A DNA stretch of 64,000 nt from Dioscorea cayenensis subsp. rotundata (lineage: Eukaryota; Streptophyta; Magnoliopsida; Dioscoreales; Dioscoreaceae), in assembly GCF_009730915.1 (NCBI RefSeq), contig NC_052476.1, forward strand, positions 620,001-684,000, in the 5' to 3' direction. This document shows, piece after piece, positions 35,601-53,516 of the stretch (position 1 is the stretch's first letter; every line of letters starts with the position of its first letter). Both the position numbers and the translations under genes were made by a program. The notes below the pieces were generated by a model, which ran no database searches, was not told the DNA's origin, and was given only the letters and a program-made list of their open reading frames with translations.

Positions 35601-37914
35601 TGCTCATTTCTTCATAATTTATCTCCTATTTGCAGGTTGATCCTGCTGCAGCAGGTGTGCAGTATGATAAAGAGTTCATTGTTTGCTCCTTGGATTTGCT
35701 ATCAGGACTTGCTGAAGGTCTTGGTGGTGGTATAGAGAGTCTGGTAAGTTTCGTTATCTTAGATCTGTACAAGTGTGCATGCGAAATAATTTTTTAAAAT
35801 TTGGCACATGCCCTTCTTTTAGCTAATAGATTTATGATTGCTTTCTACATACATCAAGTTTTCCTGGTGATTAATGGCTAATAAGATTTTAAATTCCATT
35901 GCTTTTATCTTGTTGACGTTTAATTGAATCATCACAGACATGATTACTCAAATAATTTTTTACCATTATCTCTGTTTTTCATCTTTTGTTTAATTTGTTA
36001 CTGAAAATCTCTTTTTTTTGTGCATGTGTTTGATTATTTACATCTTAAAATTTTATATTATTTTCTATCTTTATTGGTTTCTGATCGTTTGCTAGGTTGG
36101 ATTTGTGTTTGTAGCATTTGCAAAATTTTCTAAAGAAGGCTGGTTTTATAGGTCGCACAAAGTAATTTGAGAGACTTGCTTTTGCAATGTTGCATGGATG
36201 ATGCTGCTGATATTAGGCAAAGTGCTCTTGCACTTCTTGGAGACCTGGCAAGGGTGAGTCGAAGAAAAGTATCTTCAGCGCAAATGACTGGTTTTGAGTA
36301 GTTCCTTGTAGTTCATGTTCTTATTTGTTAATCACTAATTGCCAGGTCTGTCCGGTACATCTGAATCCTCGGCTGCCAGACTTTCTTCATGTTGCTGCTA
36401 AACAGCTGGTAGAAGATAACTCCAAATATAAGAATACTTTATTTTTTGAAAACTTCCAAATTTCTTACATAGCAATGGGTTTTGCAGAATCCATCTGCAG
36501 TGAAAGATGCTGTTTCAGTAGCAAATAATGCTTGCTGGGCCATTGGAGAATTGGCAATCAAGGTCAATACATATTGGTGTTCTCTTTATATTGGAGCTCC
36601 AGTTTCCTCTTTATGAATACTTTCTTTGCTTAGTCTGATTGTGCTGTTGATTTTTTTGAACTATTCAAGATATGATCATGTTGATTTTCCATTGTAATAT
36701 TATGGTTGCTTTCATTTATAATTTTCCAATTTTGAAATGTTCTACCAAATTGTTCCTCATTCAGAAGTTTCCAATGCATGTATGCCTGTTGAACAAGATT
36801 CTGAAACGGTGCATAAATCATTAGTATTTTCCAGGATAAGGATAAAACATGGCTCTTCATGTAGCAGACATGGATAGTACACTATTTTCTTTCATGTTTG
36901 TGGGATCATTAAATTTCCCTATTTTGATCAGTATGAACTATTAAATTTCAGGTTCGTCGAGAAGTATCTCCTGTTGTGCTGACAGTTAGTTCATGTCTGA
37001 TTCCAATCCTTAAAAATGCAGAGGTGAGCTAGATTGTCTCTAATCATTTTTCTGTAACTGGTATCTCACGGCTTAGTTTTCTCCCTTACTTGGACAGGGT
37101 CTTAACAAGTCACTTTTAGAGAACAGTGCCATCACTCTCGGAAGACTTAGCTGGGCTTGCCCTGAGCTTTTGGCCCCTCATATGGAACATTTCATGCAGC
37201 CTTGGTGCACTGCATTATCTATGTATGATAAATTTATCCTCCCCGACTCTTATGGTTAATGGAATGAATATTTATATTCAGTGGATCAAATGGCAATATA
37301 TGCTTATCTATAGGATCTAAATTTTTGTTTAACTTCCTCTCTTAACATTACTTATTTATCCAGGATACGCGATGACTATGAGAAAGAGGATGCTTTCCGT
37401 GGACTTTGTGCTATGGTAACATTCTCTTGTGGTGTTTGCCTAAAATTTTTAGTCATTATGAACTTATTTATCCATAATTTTGGTGATACATAGGTTAACA
37501 TTAATCCATCAGGTGCTATGAGCTCACTTGCTTACATGTGCAAAGCTATAGCAAGTTGGCATGTAAGAACCTCATATTTCAGACCATGCTTTCAGGCCTG
37601 GATAGCTAATGATTTTTTCCATCCCTTTTTCATCACTCCTGACTTGATATCTGCTCTGCCAGGAAATAAGAAGTGAGGATTTACACAATGAAGTTTGTCT
37701 TGTTTTAAATGGCTATAAACAGGTAAGGTCATACCTAGTTCAATATCTTCTTGTATTTGATAACAACTGTTTTGCAGGGTGCATAACTACCGTAAATGAC
37801 ATTGTTCATATGAAACAGATGCTCGGAAATGGACAATGGGAGCAATTCTTATTGACATTAGAACCTTCAGTGTTGCATAGGTTGTCAAGATATCAAGATT
37901 TTGAGCGTCAGTGA
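26644..37914 (+). CDS. TRN1: Transportin-1 (importin beta-2) nuclear import receptor
   Basis: A HEAT-repeat karyopherin that carries PY-NLS cargoes such as RNA-binding proteins, and in plants AGO1/miRNA, through nuclear pores under Ran-GTP control. I assembled 29 GT-AG exons, first 26644-26838 and last 37819-37914, totalling 2700 bp or 899 residues, close to Arabidopsis TRN1 (about 890). Every phase closes. The start gives MAAAA followed by [17 protein letters not shown]. Other hallmarks are [33 protein letters not shown], an acidic loop at about residues 320-365 ([20 protein letters not shown]), [54 protein letters not shown] and the C-terminal [15 protein letters not shown]. The alanine run comes from a GCG repeat at 26644-26674. 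The largest intron (31532-33132) holds microsatellites, and a SINE sits in intron 18. The gene appears intact. Confidence 0.96.
31773..31832. repeat. AAT microsatellite in TRN1 intron 14
   Basis: About 20 uninterrupted ATA/AAT triplets inside the intron between exons ending 31531 and starting 33133. Likely length-polymorphic. Confidence 0.95.
32594..32631. repeat. CA dinucleotide microsatellite in TRN1 intron 14
   Basis: About 18 CA units without interruption, in the same intron as the AAT repeat. Confidence 0.95.
34258..34388 (-). mobile_element. tRNA-derived SINE in TRN1 intron 18
   Basis: On the minus strand the segment starts GCCACCGTCGCCATAGCCC, has an A-box-like TAGCCCAGCAGT and, about 30 bp on, a B-box-like GGGTTTGACTACC. 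It ends CTTGTCCACC plus an A-run of about twelve. This is the layout of a plant Au-type SINE with a degenerate pol III promoter. Clear target duplications were not found. It lies antisense to TRN1. Confidence 0.6.
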
Positions 37915-39417
37915 AAGATTATTTGTTCTATTTGGTGCCATGCATTTTCGCTCTATATGCGAGGATCCTTGGTTGAAGAGATCTACCATGGAGTTTGGAG
38001 CTTGGTCAAGTGTGAGATTTTTTTCAAGTACTTTAGCTTAGTCAACGACGCAGAAAAGTTTGTTATGATATTATCATGAGAAACAAAGAGATGCAGTCGG
38101 GTCCGAGCCCAGAAACACTTATCAGGAAAGGTTTCAATCCTACAACTATGTACTTATAGAAACTATTTTATGTCAGTGGGTTCCGTTTTTCTGTATTTCC
38201 ACTGATTCCAGTTCATGGCTGGTGTGAAAAGTTATTTATAGTTATTGCAGTCATATTGTTTGATGAGTTTGTTTTGCTAGGGTTCTTGCTACTTTTTAGC
38301 CATGTCCCTCTAAACAAGAGTTATAGCCATTTTTTTTTTCACATAAGGATCATTCATTTGTTACAAGGTTTTACTTAAACAGTTGTATTGGTTATATATG
38401 TGGCATGATATTGGAATTATATGTTGTGCAGGCCTTGCTTCTTGTACTTTCTCTAGATGCAATTTTAAATTAGTTTAGGGGTTTTATTTTATATTTTAAA
38501 AAGTTATTGAGATGAATTGTTTTAATTCAGTAGCAATATCCGAGAACAAAAATAAAATGAAAATTCCCTCTTTTTCATAAAATCTAGGACCCATGAAAAT
38601 CAATCGCATTGTTTGGTGCCAGTTAACGCAAATTATGTTGTGGTTTAGGTCTTGTCATTTCTTTTGTTTTTGTTTGAAATGGATTTTGAGCTAAATTTAT
38701 TGTAACATTTTTTTTTATAAAGAAGTAGGTATTTTTTTTATACTGAAGTGGGGGAAGTGAGTAAATTTATAAAAACTTAATTCCCCTCACTTTCAAATAT
38801 TTTTAAAATTTCTGTTCTAATCTCACTACCAGAAGTACCATAAATAATATCATTTTAACCCACGTTATGAAAGTGCCACTTTTCCTCACTTAAGGCAAGG
38901 CGTTATGGAAATGAGGAAATGATCCGTCTTCCTCTCACATTTTCTCATGAAATGAGGGTATTTTTTATTTAAAATAGGTTTTAAATTAAATTCATTTCAG
39001 TAATTTTTTAACCGGAAGTAAGAGAGTGAAGTGAGCTATTCACTTTCAAAGTTTTATTTAAATTTATAAATTCCATTGAATGTCAGAACTCTCTGGATTT
39101 TCACTTTCTTGAAATAAACGGGCGCGCTGGTCATTCATAAAACCTGAAATTGCCGGGTAATAAATGTTTCAAATTAGACAAGTAATGTAGAGGTAGTGCA
39201 CAATCTGCCATCCGGTGTTCATATATTAAATATTCATCAGGAGAAATTAACCCAACATTTATCTCTCTTTATGCTCAACCACTTGGAAACCAATATTTGT
39301 TGTTTCATTGCCACCAATAAACCAGCAAGACTTGCTGGAGGAGCTTACCACCAAAAATTATTATGGTATGAAGCAACTGTTTTATCATCCATAGCATTTA
39401 TATTTGTCTATATAATC

Positions 39418-39872
39418 AGACGAGCTAAGTATCACCATGCTCAAGCTCGTCTCAAATATATTATTTGAAAGCTCGAGCTTGGCTCGAGCTTGTTTGAGCT
39501 ATTTTTTTTTTATGCTTGAGCTTGGCTCGCTGAAAATCTCAAAGAGCTCGAGCTCGGCTTGTTTAAGCTCAGGTTTGGATAATATATATATATATATATA
39601 TAATATATATAAATAATTTAATATAGTTATTTAATTATATATTTTTATAATTAATATATAAATAATTTAATATTATATATATAAAGACTTTCGTTTTAGC
39701 TCATGAGCCTCACGAAATTGAAAGTATGTTTGGGCTCAAACTCGGCTTGACAACATAAACGAGCAGTTTCGAACTCGAACTTGCTCATGAAAAAAATCGA
39801 ATCGAATTCGAAAGTCTTGACCAAGCTCGATCTCGAATAAACTTCACGTAGACTTGCTCATTTACACCCCTA
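39418..39872. repeat. Interspersed repeat rich in GAGCTCG/CTCGAGC motifs
   Basis: Repeated GCTCGAGC, GGCTCGAGCTTG and AAGCTCG motifs flank an AT core (39576-39685). The right end TTTACACCCCTA is a common terminus of plant non-autonomous DNA elements (GGGGTGTAAA on the other strand). Many CG-containing palindromes could form cruciforms. The left boundary is uncertain and no target duplication was identified. Confidence 0.5.
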
Positions 39873-40774
39873 ACTATGTTCAATGGAATCCCCATCATTT
39901 ATAGAATATATATAGCACTTCACCTTGAGTGAATGATAACATGATAGTGCATTGATGAAGCACAGAAAAGCCCATCCATGTAAGTTTTATTATGAAGCAA
40001 ATAGGAATATAATTATATATATAAAATCATTAGAAAAGTAGGAAATTGATGAGATACATAGTATGTCCACTAGCCATAAGTATTGACTGGATAACAAGAA
40101 CTGACAGTAAGATATTAAAAGAATATAAATAAGAGAGATGCTAATAAGGTGATGTGCAAAGCTTCCAAAAGTTAACATATGATGAACAGGGGATGATATA
40201 GATAAAAAATAAAATAACATAGATCATTCCTTTTTGAATGATTATGAGCAGGAGATAGCACCCATTCCATTCACTGTTAGAAAGTCAATTTCTAATTAAT
40301 AATAGTTCATGTTTCATTGTTATCAATTGCTATCAATAAAATCAAAGACTCAATAAAAATCAATCTGCACGTATGGTGCCAATTCTGCCACTAATAACAC
40401 AAACCCAATTTATTTTGTGGTCCTTTACATACTAACTTCTAAAAAATTGAAATCATTAAATGTTGTCAAACCATAACAAAGAAAAAAAATAAAAATAAAA
40501 ATAATTTAGAGAGGTGCACAATTCAATGCTCATTCCATAAAAGTATCTCCACTGAATTCATTGATACCTTTTATTTATTCTTTCTCTTATCAAATTGCTC
40601 AGCATGAATTAATGGATCTCTTCATTAAAAGAATTATTTACCTTTTTTATTTATTTAGCTGTGCACAACCACCTAGAAACCATTATTGGTTATTTCTTAC
40701 CAACATTAAAGAACATTATTGCATTTAACGTGCCACACATGGATAAGGATGCCTATTGCCTACCAGTCTTCCAA

Positions 40775-40779
<5 letters not shown>

Positions 40780-40819
<40 letters not shown>
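40780..40819. repeat. AAT microsatellite
   Basis: About 13 AAT triplets in intergenic DNA. Confidence 0.95.
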
Positions 40820-42515
40820 TTACTGAATTTTGATATAATGATATGGAGAGAAATCATGATGAAAAAATAGAGTAGGGAATACGTGGTTATAAAAAGATGG
40901 TAACGTGTGATAGTTGGGGTCACTGTCCCCTGGTCAATACTTTCTTGTGACTCTTTGCAGCTTTTTTTTTAAATTTTTTTTTAATTTTTAATTTTTTGCT
41001 TATTGCGTGGGAAAAGGATGGAAAACTGTATGAAAATTAATATTTTTAATTACAGCAATACCCTTGTTAATTACAACAATACCTGTGTGTTTTTCTCGCT
41101 TATTTGTTTCTTTTTTTTTTTTCTTGTATCCTCTTTGTTGTTTTTCTCTATGTAACTCTTTTTTGCTGCAATAAATTAATGTTTTATTTATTTTTAATAA
41201 ATAAATAAATAAATAAAAATTATAATTTAATTTACAATAAAAGCTAAAAGCTTTTCCATATTTTTAAAAATGTCTTGACATTAATTATAAACTAGTAAAG
41301 ATATCATAATTTTCCTCTTTTTGTTTTATTTGTGAACTTGGTCTTGACCATATTTAATATGTTTAATATATATGTAATAATTAAATTTATAATAAATAAA
41401 AAATTATAAATAAATTAATAAAGAGGCATAAGTGTTAATAATGGTATTATTGTAATTAAATGGCAATGATTGGGCGATTAGTTTGGGCAGTGTTCTTTAT
41501 ACTCTTTTTCTCTTCGCGCTCGAAGCCTCGTTCGCAGCAACAGCGAGCGGGGCTGTAGAGAGTGTTCCATTCTCTCCTTTTGAATCCTCGAAAGCTACGC
41601 ATCCATCTCTTCTTTTCTCCTCTGATTCGTGATCTCTCGCCGTTTCTCTCTGTTTCGATCCCTAATTTTGCTCTCATCTCTCTCCCAATCGTTTTTTTTC
41701 CTTTTGATTCGGCTGCTTTCAGTGGAGGAGAACCGGATTTAGAGTTGGAGTTTATGGGAGGTGGATGTTTAGGTGTTTTTCGGATGTTTCGTGGTGTTTG
41801 ATTGAGCTTTGTCTCTGTTTCTTCTGGTATGGATTCGAATTTTTGTTTCCCTTTTCATCTTCGTATAAAATTGTAATTTTTTTTTTCGCTATTTCAAAGG
41901 TGATGTTCAGAACGATCTTTCGATTTGTTGTGTTTTCGGTTTGAGAAATTAAGTTGAATTGATGGTGTTTTATGGGGAGAACTTTAATGTAGCATTCGGA
42001 GTTTAGGATCATTCGCGATCGTGTTCTCCTTTTTTTTTTCCAAATTTTGGATTTGAGGAATAATTTTCATTCATCTTAGTTTTTTTATTAAAATTTGCAT
42101 TTTAAACTATTTTCTGGAATGACTTTTATTAGTGATTTCTCTATTGCTCAAATCCTCTTATTGATCTTGCTTGTATGAATTTTTACTCACTTTTCAGTTT
42201 CAGTCCTGCTATTTTTTTAATTGCAAATTTCAAATTTTATGTGACAAAATTTGTATCTTTGATCTTTTCAAATTTCAATGATGGAAAAAATAGTTTAGTT
42301 TGCAATAAATTTTTGTACTTTTTGCTCTTTAGACTATTTCGACAAAGCATTCATTGTTCTTATCTAACAAGTTCGCATAATTTAGGAGAAATCCTTCAAC
42401 TGAAAGAGTTTCATTTCATGATCTGCAGGCCTTGACGAATCTTATTGGTGCATAGCATCTGTGCTTCAAGTTGAGAATTTTGCCCCATGTCGGTGATACT
42501 ACTATTATTATTATT

Positions 42516-45102
42516 ATGAGTGGCAGTAGAGTGGAGGTGATTGAAAGCAGGAGGTGCTCAAGGCTCTTTGTTGGTTCTTCCACTCCTGGCCGTTCTCCAA
42601 ACAATCGGAAATCCAACACAAAAATGGCGCTGACTTCTCCTGCTCATCAACAATCTAGTGCTTCTGGGGGTTTGGGACCATTCACCGGTCTTGTAATATG
42701 TGTAACTGGGCTGTCTAAAGGTAATTGCCCCCCTTTTTGGTATAAAACTCATCTTGTGCTATTTAGATTATAGGTTCTAGAGCTTGAATTTTCATTGGTG
42801 TTATAGCTTTATATTTTATTGGAAACAATATGTATTTTATGTGTTTGGCTGGTTAAGAATTTGTGATTGTAGCTTTCTGCTTCTTTATACTATTGATAAC
42901 AGAAGCAAGGAATCAAGTCATGGCTGCAACTGAAAGGCTAGGCGGACAATACAGTGCAAGTTTGCATCCTCACTGTACTCATCTTGTGGTCCAGATATCC
43001 TATTTTAGCTTAAGTTTTATTGGTTTCTAGATTTCTTGAAGTTGGATTTATATACTCAATGATCCCGTGAACTTTTCTTTCATATATATTATAACTGTAA
43101 ATTATTCTGCAAAAGTTGGGTCTTTGACATTCCTACAGCTTTGATGGGCGTAAATTTGAACATGCTTTGAAGCATGGATCAAGGAATGGCCTCTTGATTG
43201 TGTCATTGGGCTGGTTTGTAGATAGTGTCAGAAGGAATGGTGAGCGTTAAACATGCCTCCTACTATTTCAAATTGGTATTAGGATTGGTTGTCTTTTTCT
43301 ATAACCGCTGTCAGTAATATAAAGTGTATTGGTTTTCTCAGTGAGATTAAGTGAGTCTCTTTATAGTGTTAGAAGTGTTGAAGAAAATGGTTTGCCATTA
43401 AGGGAATTGAGCCGGCTTGTTGGATACACGAGTGCTGAAAATTCATGCCTTCCTGTAGTGGACTTTGGTAATACCAAACCTTCCAACACAGCATTGCAAG
43501 CACATTTGCAGACACCTAGAAAAGAAGTTAACAGCACTGAACCTGTTCTTTCTAAAGCGTGCATCTATATTGACCCAAATATTTCCAGTGAAATGAATAA
43601 GAAGGTTGTTGATGCTGCTGCAAGAGAAGGTGCGAACTTTTTGAACCATTGGTTTGCTGGTTGTCATGCTACTCATGTTGTTTGTGAAGGACTTTCTGTC
43701 CAGAGATATATGGGCCATGCGAGTAACCTTATAACTGTGAGTGCTTAATTATCATATATTTGTATTATTCCAATATGATCTTCTTTATTGCATACTCTGA
43801 AGTGGTTATCACGGCCCTCCTATTTTGAAATGTATCAGCCAGTGTGGATCTTAAAAACAGTACAAGAAAAACATCTGCAGCGGCTTGTGCACTTATCCTG
43901 TGATCTAGCTCGTCAGATTTCCCTGCTTCTGGAAAATGCTCAGATTAATCATCCTGGACAGGTACTTCCAAGTTTTCACCTTTGAATCTTTGATAGCATC
44001 TTGTTTATATCAGCGTTGTGTATTTCCAGTATTATTCATCTTCTTCCAGACTATTGTGATTATTCACTGTAATATCCTTTTGTCTGGTCAATCCCTTGCA
44101 GGATATGGATAGACTTGCTACAATTACAAATACCACATCTCCTACATGCCAAGGCACTAAAGATAGCCTTATTGAGAGACAGAAAATAATAGATATGGCC
44201 AAACAAGGGGTGAGAAGTCGCCGCAATCGCCGCATGCAAGTAAGTTTATCTACCATGTGGTAGCTTTCTGACTACATTCATCATTAATGAAGGATAATTG
44301 AATGTTTTCGTTCTAATTGCCAGTTATGTCAAGTACCACTTCATCCCTTCACTCCAAGCAGCATTTTGGATTCCATATGCTGGTCGGTGTCTGAACCGAC
44401 AACATCTGCATGCATCTACACAGAGTCCTCTGAAACAGAAGAGTCAAGCATAAAACATTCACCTGTTTTTCTTGACGCGAGAGATGATGACAATGATGAT
44501 TCAAGGAACTCCAATACTTCATTTGACAACTTCTCACGCCCGCTTAGAGAAAGGTTCTTGAACAATTTTTCCTTGGCGTAGTTCATTATATCTTGCACTA
44601 ATGTTTGCTCTCTTAAATCATGCGGTGACAGTGATAAGAGGGAGGTGATCTTCAAGAGCCATTTTCTTACTATTCTTTTTCCTGTCGATCGATTTGGTGA
44701 ACTGGGACCTTCGGCAAGAACATTCTTCAGTGACAGTGGTTTTACCTGTATACAGGTTCTGGATATGATTTACAATTTTTATCAGGTATGTGCTTCAAGA
44801 ATAGAGTTTCCTTCTATTCTTTGTAGTTTTTACTAAAACATTATTGGCAGAAAAGAGAATTTATCGAAAAACTTGGGATTCAGGAGAACATGTCTGCCGA
44901 TGAAATTGCTGCAGCAATTCACACAGATTCGAGGCATGCAGACCGGCTCCGTTCAATGTATGCCAGCAAAGAATCTATTGATCAAGATGTTGTGCCCTTT
45001 AAGAGAATAGACTTCCTGGGAAGTCGAAGAAATTTAGAATCACTAAAGCGAGCTGGTGGTGAAAATAACGGCAATGTATATGAATTGTTGATCAGAGCTT
45101 GA
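42516..45102 (+). CDS. Twin-BRCT domain protein (DNA repair related)
   Basis: Nine coding exons (42516-42720, 42903-42994, 43137-43239, 43342-43736, 43839-43961, 44102-44239, 44324-44553, 44632-44785, 44851-45102) give 563 residues with all phases closing. BRCT 1 spans about residues 55-135 (FTGLVICVTGLSKEARNQV, SLHPHCTHLVVQ, GWFVDSVRR) and BRCT 2 about 205-300 (ACIYIDPNISSEM, CHATHVVCEG, PVWILKTVQE). BRCT repeats bind phosphopeptides or DNA ends in damage signalling, and the protein is probably nuclear. It resembles an Arabidopsis BRCT protein of the TopBP1-related type (possibly At4g03130), stated from memory. The C-terminus (KREFIEKLGI to ELLIRA) has no known domain. An untranslated leader, with an intron from about 41827 to 42428, precedes the ATG, which follows an ATT triplet run. 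Intron 2 is AT-AC rather than GT-AG. The gene ends 607 bp from convergent RECQL3. Confidence 0.88.
42995..43136 (+). other. U12-type AT-AC intron in the BRCT gene
   Basis: The exons joined are ...CATCTTGTGGTCCAG and AGCTTTGATGGG..., giving HLVVQ-SFDGRKFEHA with no frame loss. The 142-bp intron starts ATATCCTA, one base off the U12 donor consensus ATATCCTT, and ends CCTAC. TCTTTGAC, one base off the branch consensus TCCTTRAC, lies about 10 nt before the AC end. No GT-AG alternative gives the conserved BRCT sequence. The minor spliceosome would be needed. Confidence 0.85.
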
Positions 45103-45709
45103 TATCTTCCCATAAATTGTTGGAATATTTAGCTTTGTTCATGTTGCTGTTGTATGCTAATTTTGCAACTTATACACGTGTACTGAATCATGTTTGAATC
45201 TTTAAGTGAAAATTTTATGGCTTGTTACAGTGTACTGATAGATTCTTCATGAACTCCATTTTAAACATGAAGTTTAGTACCTTAATCTTCTAAATAACTA
45301 TTAAATCCCTCTGAATTTTTCAATCTCCTTTTGGTCCCCTTTTTGAACAAAGTTATTTATTAGTCCCCATTAATATCAAATCCTAACTATCCTTTTTCAT
45401 ATAATAATTTCTTAAAAATAAATGAAAGAAAGTTTTCAAAAGTTCAGGTATTTTTTAGGCATGTATAAATTTTTAGGGAGCATCTGGTTCTTTCCACTGT
45501 TAAATTTGGTTACCATGTTTGACTATTAAATCATACATCATAAACAAGAATAACTGATTTCTCAAGCACAAACAAGATTAATAAACTAGAGTTAATGCTG
45601 AAGGAGCTCACAGGACAAAAGAATTATAAACCACATGCCTTTTAAAAAGAACAAAATTGGCATGATTAAGTCTAGACGATGATCGAAAAGAGCAATGCCG
45701 GCAACATTC
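45103..45709. other. Convergent intergenic region (BRCT / RECQL3)
   Basis: Contains both 3' UTRs. AT-rich; no other feature. Transcripts of the two genes could overlap here. Confidence 0.6.
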
Positions 45710-50720
<5,011 letters not shown>

Positions 50721-50744
50721 TGCTAACTGGAATCAAAGTACCCA

Positions 50745-51170
50745 CCTGCTGAAGTTTCAAACATTACTAAATTGTTGAAGTTCCAATCAGGAAAGAACTA
50801 CCGCAAAATAGTTTATCTTCAGCATCAATAACCCTTCCACATTACTAGAAATCCACATGAAAATCAAAGATTCACATTCACATCTCTAGGTTCATGATTC
50901 ATGGAAAATTCACAAAAAATCGGAATTATATCTTAAAAAATCAAAGATTTAATTGACAAATATACCTAAACAAAGAAAAAAAAATTTAACAAAATTCACG
51001 GTGGATGAGATGACAAATGAACAAAATCCATGAATCATGAGTTGAAGAAATAGAAAAAGAATCAATAATAACTCACCTTGCTTGTTAGATCTCTAATAAA
51101 GAAGCTCGATTCCAATTGAAATCGCCGAGAAGAGAGAACCCTAGGAGAAAAGGGAACACGAGAGGAGATT
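50745..51170 (-). promoter_or_regulatory. RECQL3: RECQL3 5' leader with intron
   Basis: A GAGA/CT-rich leader exon around 51077-51170 ends AACAAGCAAG|GTGAGT at 51077. An acceptor TTCAGCAG at 50746 opens the exon carrying the start codon at 50720. Leader introns of this kind often raise expression in plants. The transcription start is not defined. Confidence 0.6.
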
Positions 51171-52555
51171 CCCGCGAGAATGAAGGACAAGAAGGTGAAT
51201 ATAGTTATCTGGGAAGGATAGTTTCGTCAAATCATAATTTAAATAAATTAAATTAAAGAAAATTGGATGACCGTTCATCTTTGAGTGGAACGGCTGATAT
51301 TGACTTACAATGATATGCACCCATGCTTGAATCTAGACCGTCGATCTCTAAGATGGAGATTGATCAAGGGCTTATATCCATTTTCTCATATATATATATA
51401 ATTAAACCAGGAAACGGCTTTGCAATTTTTATTTGGTAGATGATAAATGCTTATTTATTATTAAATTTAAATAAAAGGAAGGAACTTTAAGGATATATTT
51501 ATGATTCAAATGGTTGAATGAATGAGTCGATTACGTAATACTGCGAACGCTTTGGATCACTTGTCGGAAAAATATATTCAGGGTATTACTTTTGAGTTCT
51601 GATGAGATTTTTTTCTACGAGTAATCTTGTTGAGAAACCCCAAGTGGAAAGAATAAGGACCTAAGTGTAAAAGTTTTTAAAAGATTTTGGGTTAAAGAAT
51701 AAATGAAAAGGATGGATATGAAATGTTTATGGAAACCAAGGACTGAAAGGTAAGATGGAGGGATCTTTTTGAAATGTTGTGTTATAATCTAGGGACCATT
51801 GGATAATTTGAAAGGACCTTTTAAGAATAGTATTTCATAATTCAAGGACCATTTGGGAGTTTTTCAGAGACTGTTTTGTAAGAAATTATGTTTTTTTAGG
51901 GACTAAAAAGTGAATTTCGGCTGAAGAGTTAATTGAGAGAAAAATCTAGGGCTTGTGTTGTTCATCTTCTTCTCCACCATTTTACTACATGAACCCCGAG
52001 AGTTAAAAAAATGAAGAAATGAGAGAAATTAGAGGTTTTTTTAAAGAGAAAAACTTGGAGATCGTCGGAGGGGATCTCCTAGGGAGGGATGACTTGGGCT
52101 GTAAGAGGCTTCCTAGTATTATTTTTAGCATGGATGTATGTATGCATGTATATATATGTATATATTGGTTATTTGATGAAGAAAATGATAGATTTGAGTA
52201 GAAATAATCATGGTTTGTTGTTGATGGATGATGAATGCTTGAAGTTATTTGGAAAAATCTTGTATTTGAGTTGAAATTGCTTGAAATGGAGGATGAGATT
52301 TTCGGTTTTACTGTAGCAAATACTGTAGCACCGAGATTAGGGTTTGGTTTAGTTAATTAAGTTGATTATTACGATGATTAAGGTGTTAATGATGATGGTT
52401 GGATTGGAATTGGTTGGGTTTAGCCAAGTTGATTTGGTTGAGTTGGGCTTGATCAAATCAAGTTGAAATGGGTTGGGTTTGGTTCAGTTGATTTTAGGTT
52501 AAGGGTTTTGGACTGAACCAAGTTGGTTCAATGGATTTTGAATAAGAATTGAATT

Positions 52556-52650
52556 GGTTCAAGCTGGTTCAGTGAAATTGAGTTTGGTTCAGTGCAATTA
52601 AGCTTGGTTCAGGGGAATTAAGATTGGTTCAGATTGGTTTAGCTGTGTTT
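52556..52650. repeat. Short tandem repeat of about 20 bp (TTGGTTCAG core)
   Basis: Successive units AATTGAGTTTGGTTCAGTGC, AATTAAGCTTGGTTCAGGGG and AATTAAGATTGGTTCAGATT are spaced 20 bp apart. Looser TTGGTTCA copies extend back to about 52395. Confidence 0.8.
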
Positions 52651-53477
52651 AGTCTAAACTGAGTTGGTTTAAATACAACTGAAAGCCAATTGGACTATCG
52701 CGAGTCGGGTTTTTAACCGATTGGAGTGAGTGGGCCCAATAGAGAGTTGATTATTATTTTTTTGTATTTTTCTTTTGAGTTTAAATATGTTATTTATTTT
52801 TTATTATATTATTCTATTAGGTGTTGTTCGGGCTTTTGGAAGGGAGTTCAGGGTCTAGCAAAGAAACCCAGGAGACCAGGGTGAGTTGGTAGTGGCTATT
52901 ATTTTTAAATAAATAAATTATTATTATTATTTTTGAAATAATTGTTTAATGGCTAGTATTTTTGAAATAAATGTTTAAGTATTTCATTTTTATCATGTTT
53001 AATTGCGTATAAGGTCGAAATATACTTATATTTATTTTTTCCCTACGATGTGCCATGATAACCGTATTGATACATCAGTTTTGTATAATTATACGTATTT
53101 GTGAATAGTGAAAATACATGTATATGTGATTTAATTATTCAATTCTTGTATTTATTTTTTATGGGTATATATGCTTTGATTTTGGAGTGATTTTGACAAA
53201 ACCACGTGAGATATTAAAAGCATGCTTTTATCCGCATCGTTAGTAGAATTGCTTTTCATTCGGTATAGGAATGGTATCGCGATCCGGGCTTTACCGGCAT
53301 TACGCATCATATACTTTTGCGATCGGGTCTTTGGGGAAAAATAACGCTTATTTCGCTGGATGCAATACTTGTCCCTGAAAAAGTGCGATCCCGTGTTATG
53401 ATTTATACATGCAGTGGTATTATTGTCAGATTTACTTGATGGTTTTATGACGACTGGCTGCCACCGACCATCGAAGA

Positions 53478-53516
53478 GGGTCCCCACGGGCCACCTTTAG
53501 AGGTGGCGCAGGACCC
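53478..53516. other. Two-step inverted repeat (potential hairpin)
   Basis: GGGTCC pairs with GGACCC, and inside it CCACCT pairs with AGGTGG around a TTAG loop. A second inversion, CTCGACGCT at about 53636 against AGCGTCGAG at about 53691, follows. Both lie in the GC-rich part of the LTR-like block. Confidence 0.7.

Larger units (their letters stand above)
37915..41500. other. Long gene-poor intergenic region
   Basis: After the TRN1 3' UTR (to roughly 38300) I see no gene. Contents are an AT-rich block, a GAGCTCG-rich repeat (39418-39872), TA runs near 39581-39610, an AAT microsatellite (40780-40819) and T/A-rich low complexity up to the BRCT gene leader. Two diverged copies of a short sequence, AACCACTTGGAAACC at about 39278 and AACCACCTAGAAACC at about 40668, hint at an old duplication or repeat family. 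Confidence 0.5.

Noticed and set aside
53152-53487. 111-codon minus-strand ORF
   Set aside because: Lies inside the repeat-like block and has no gag, pol or other known motif.
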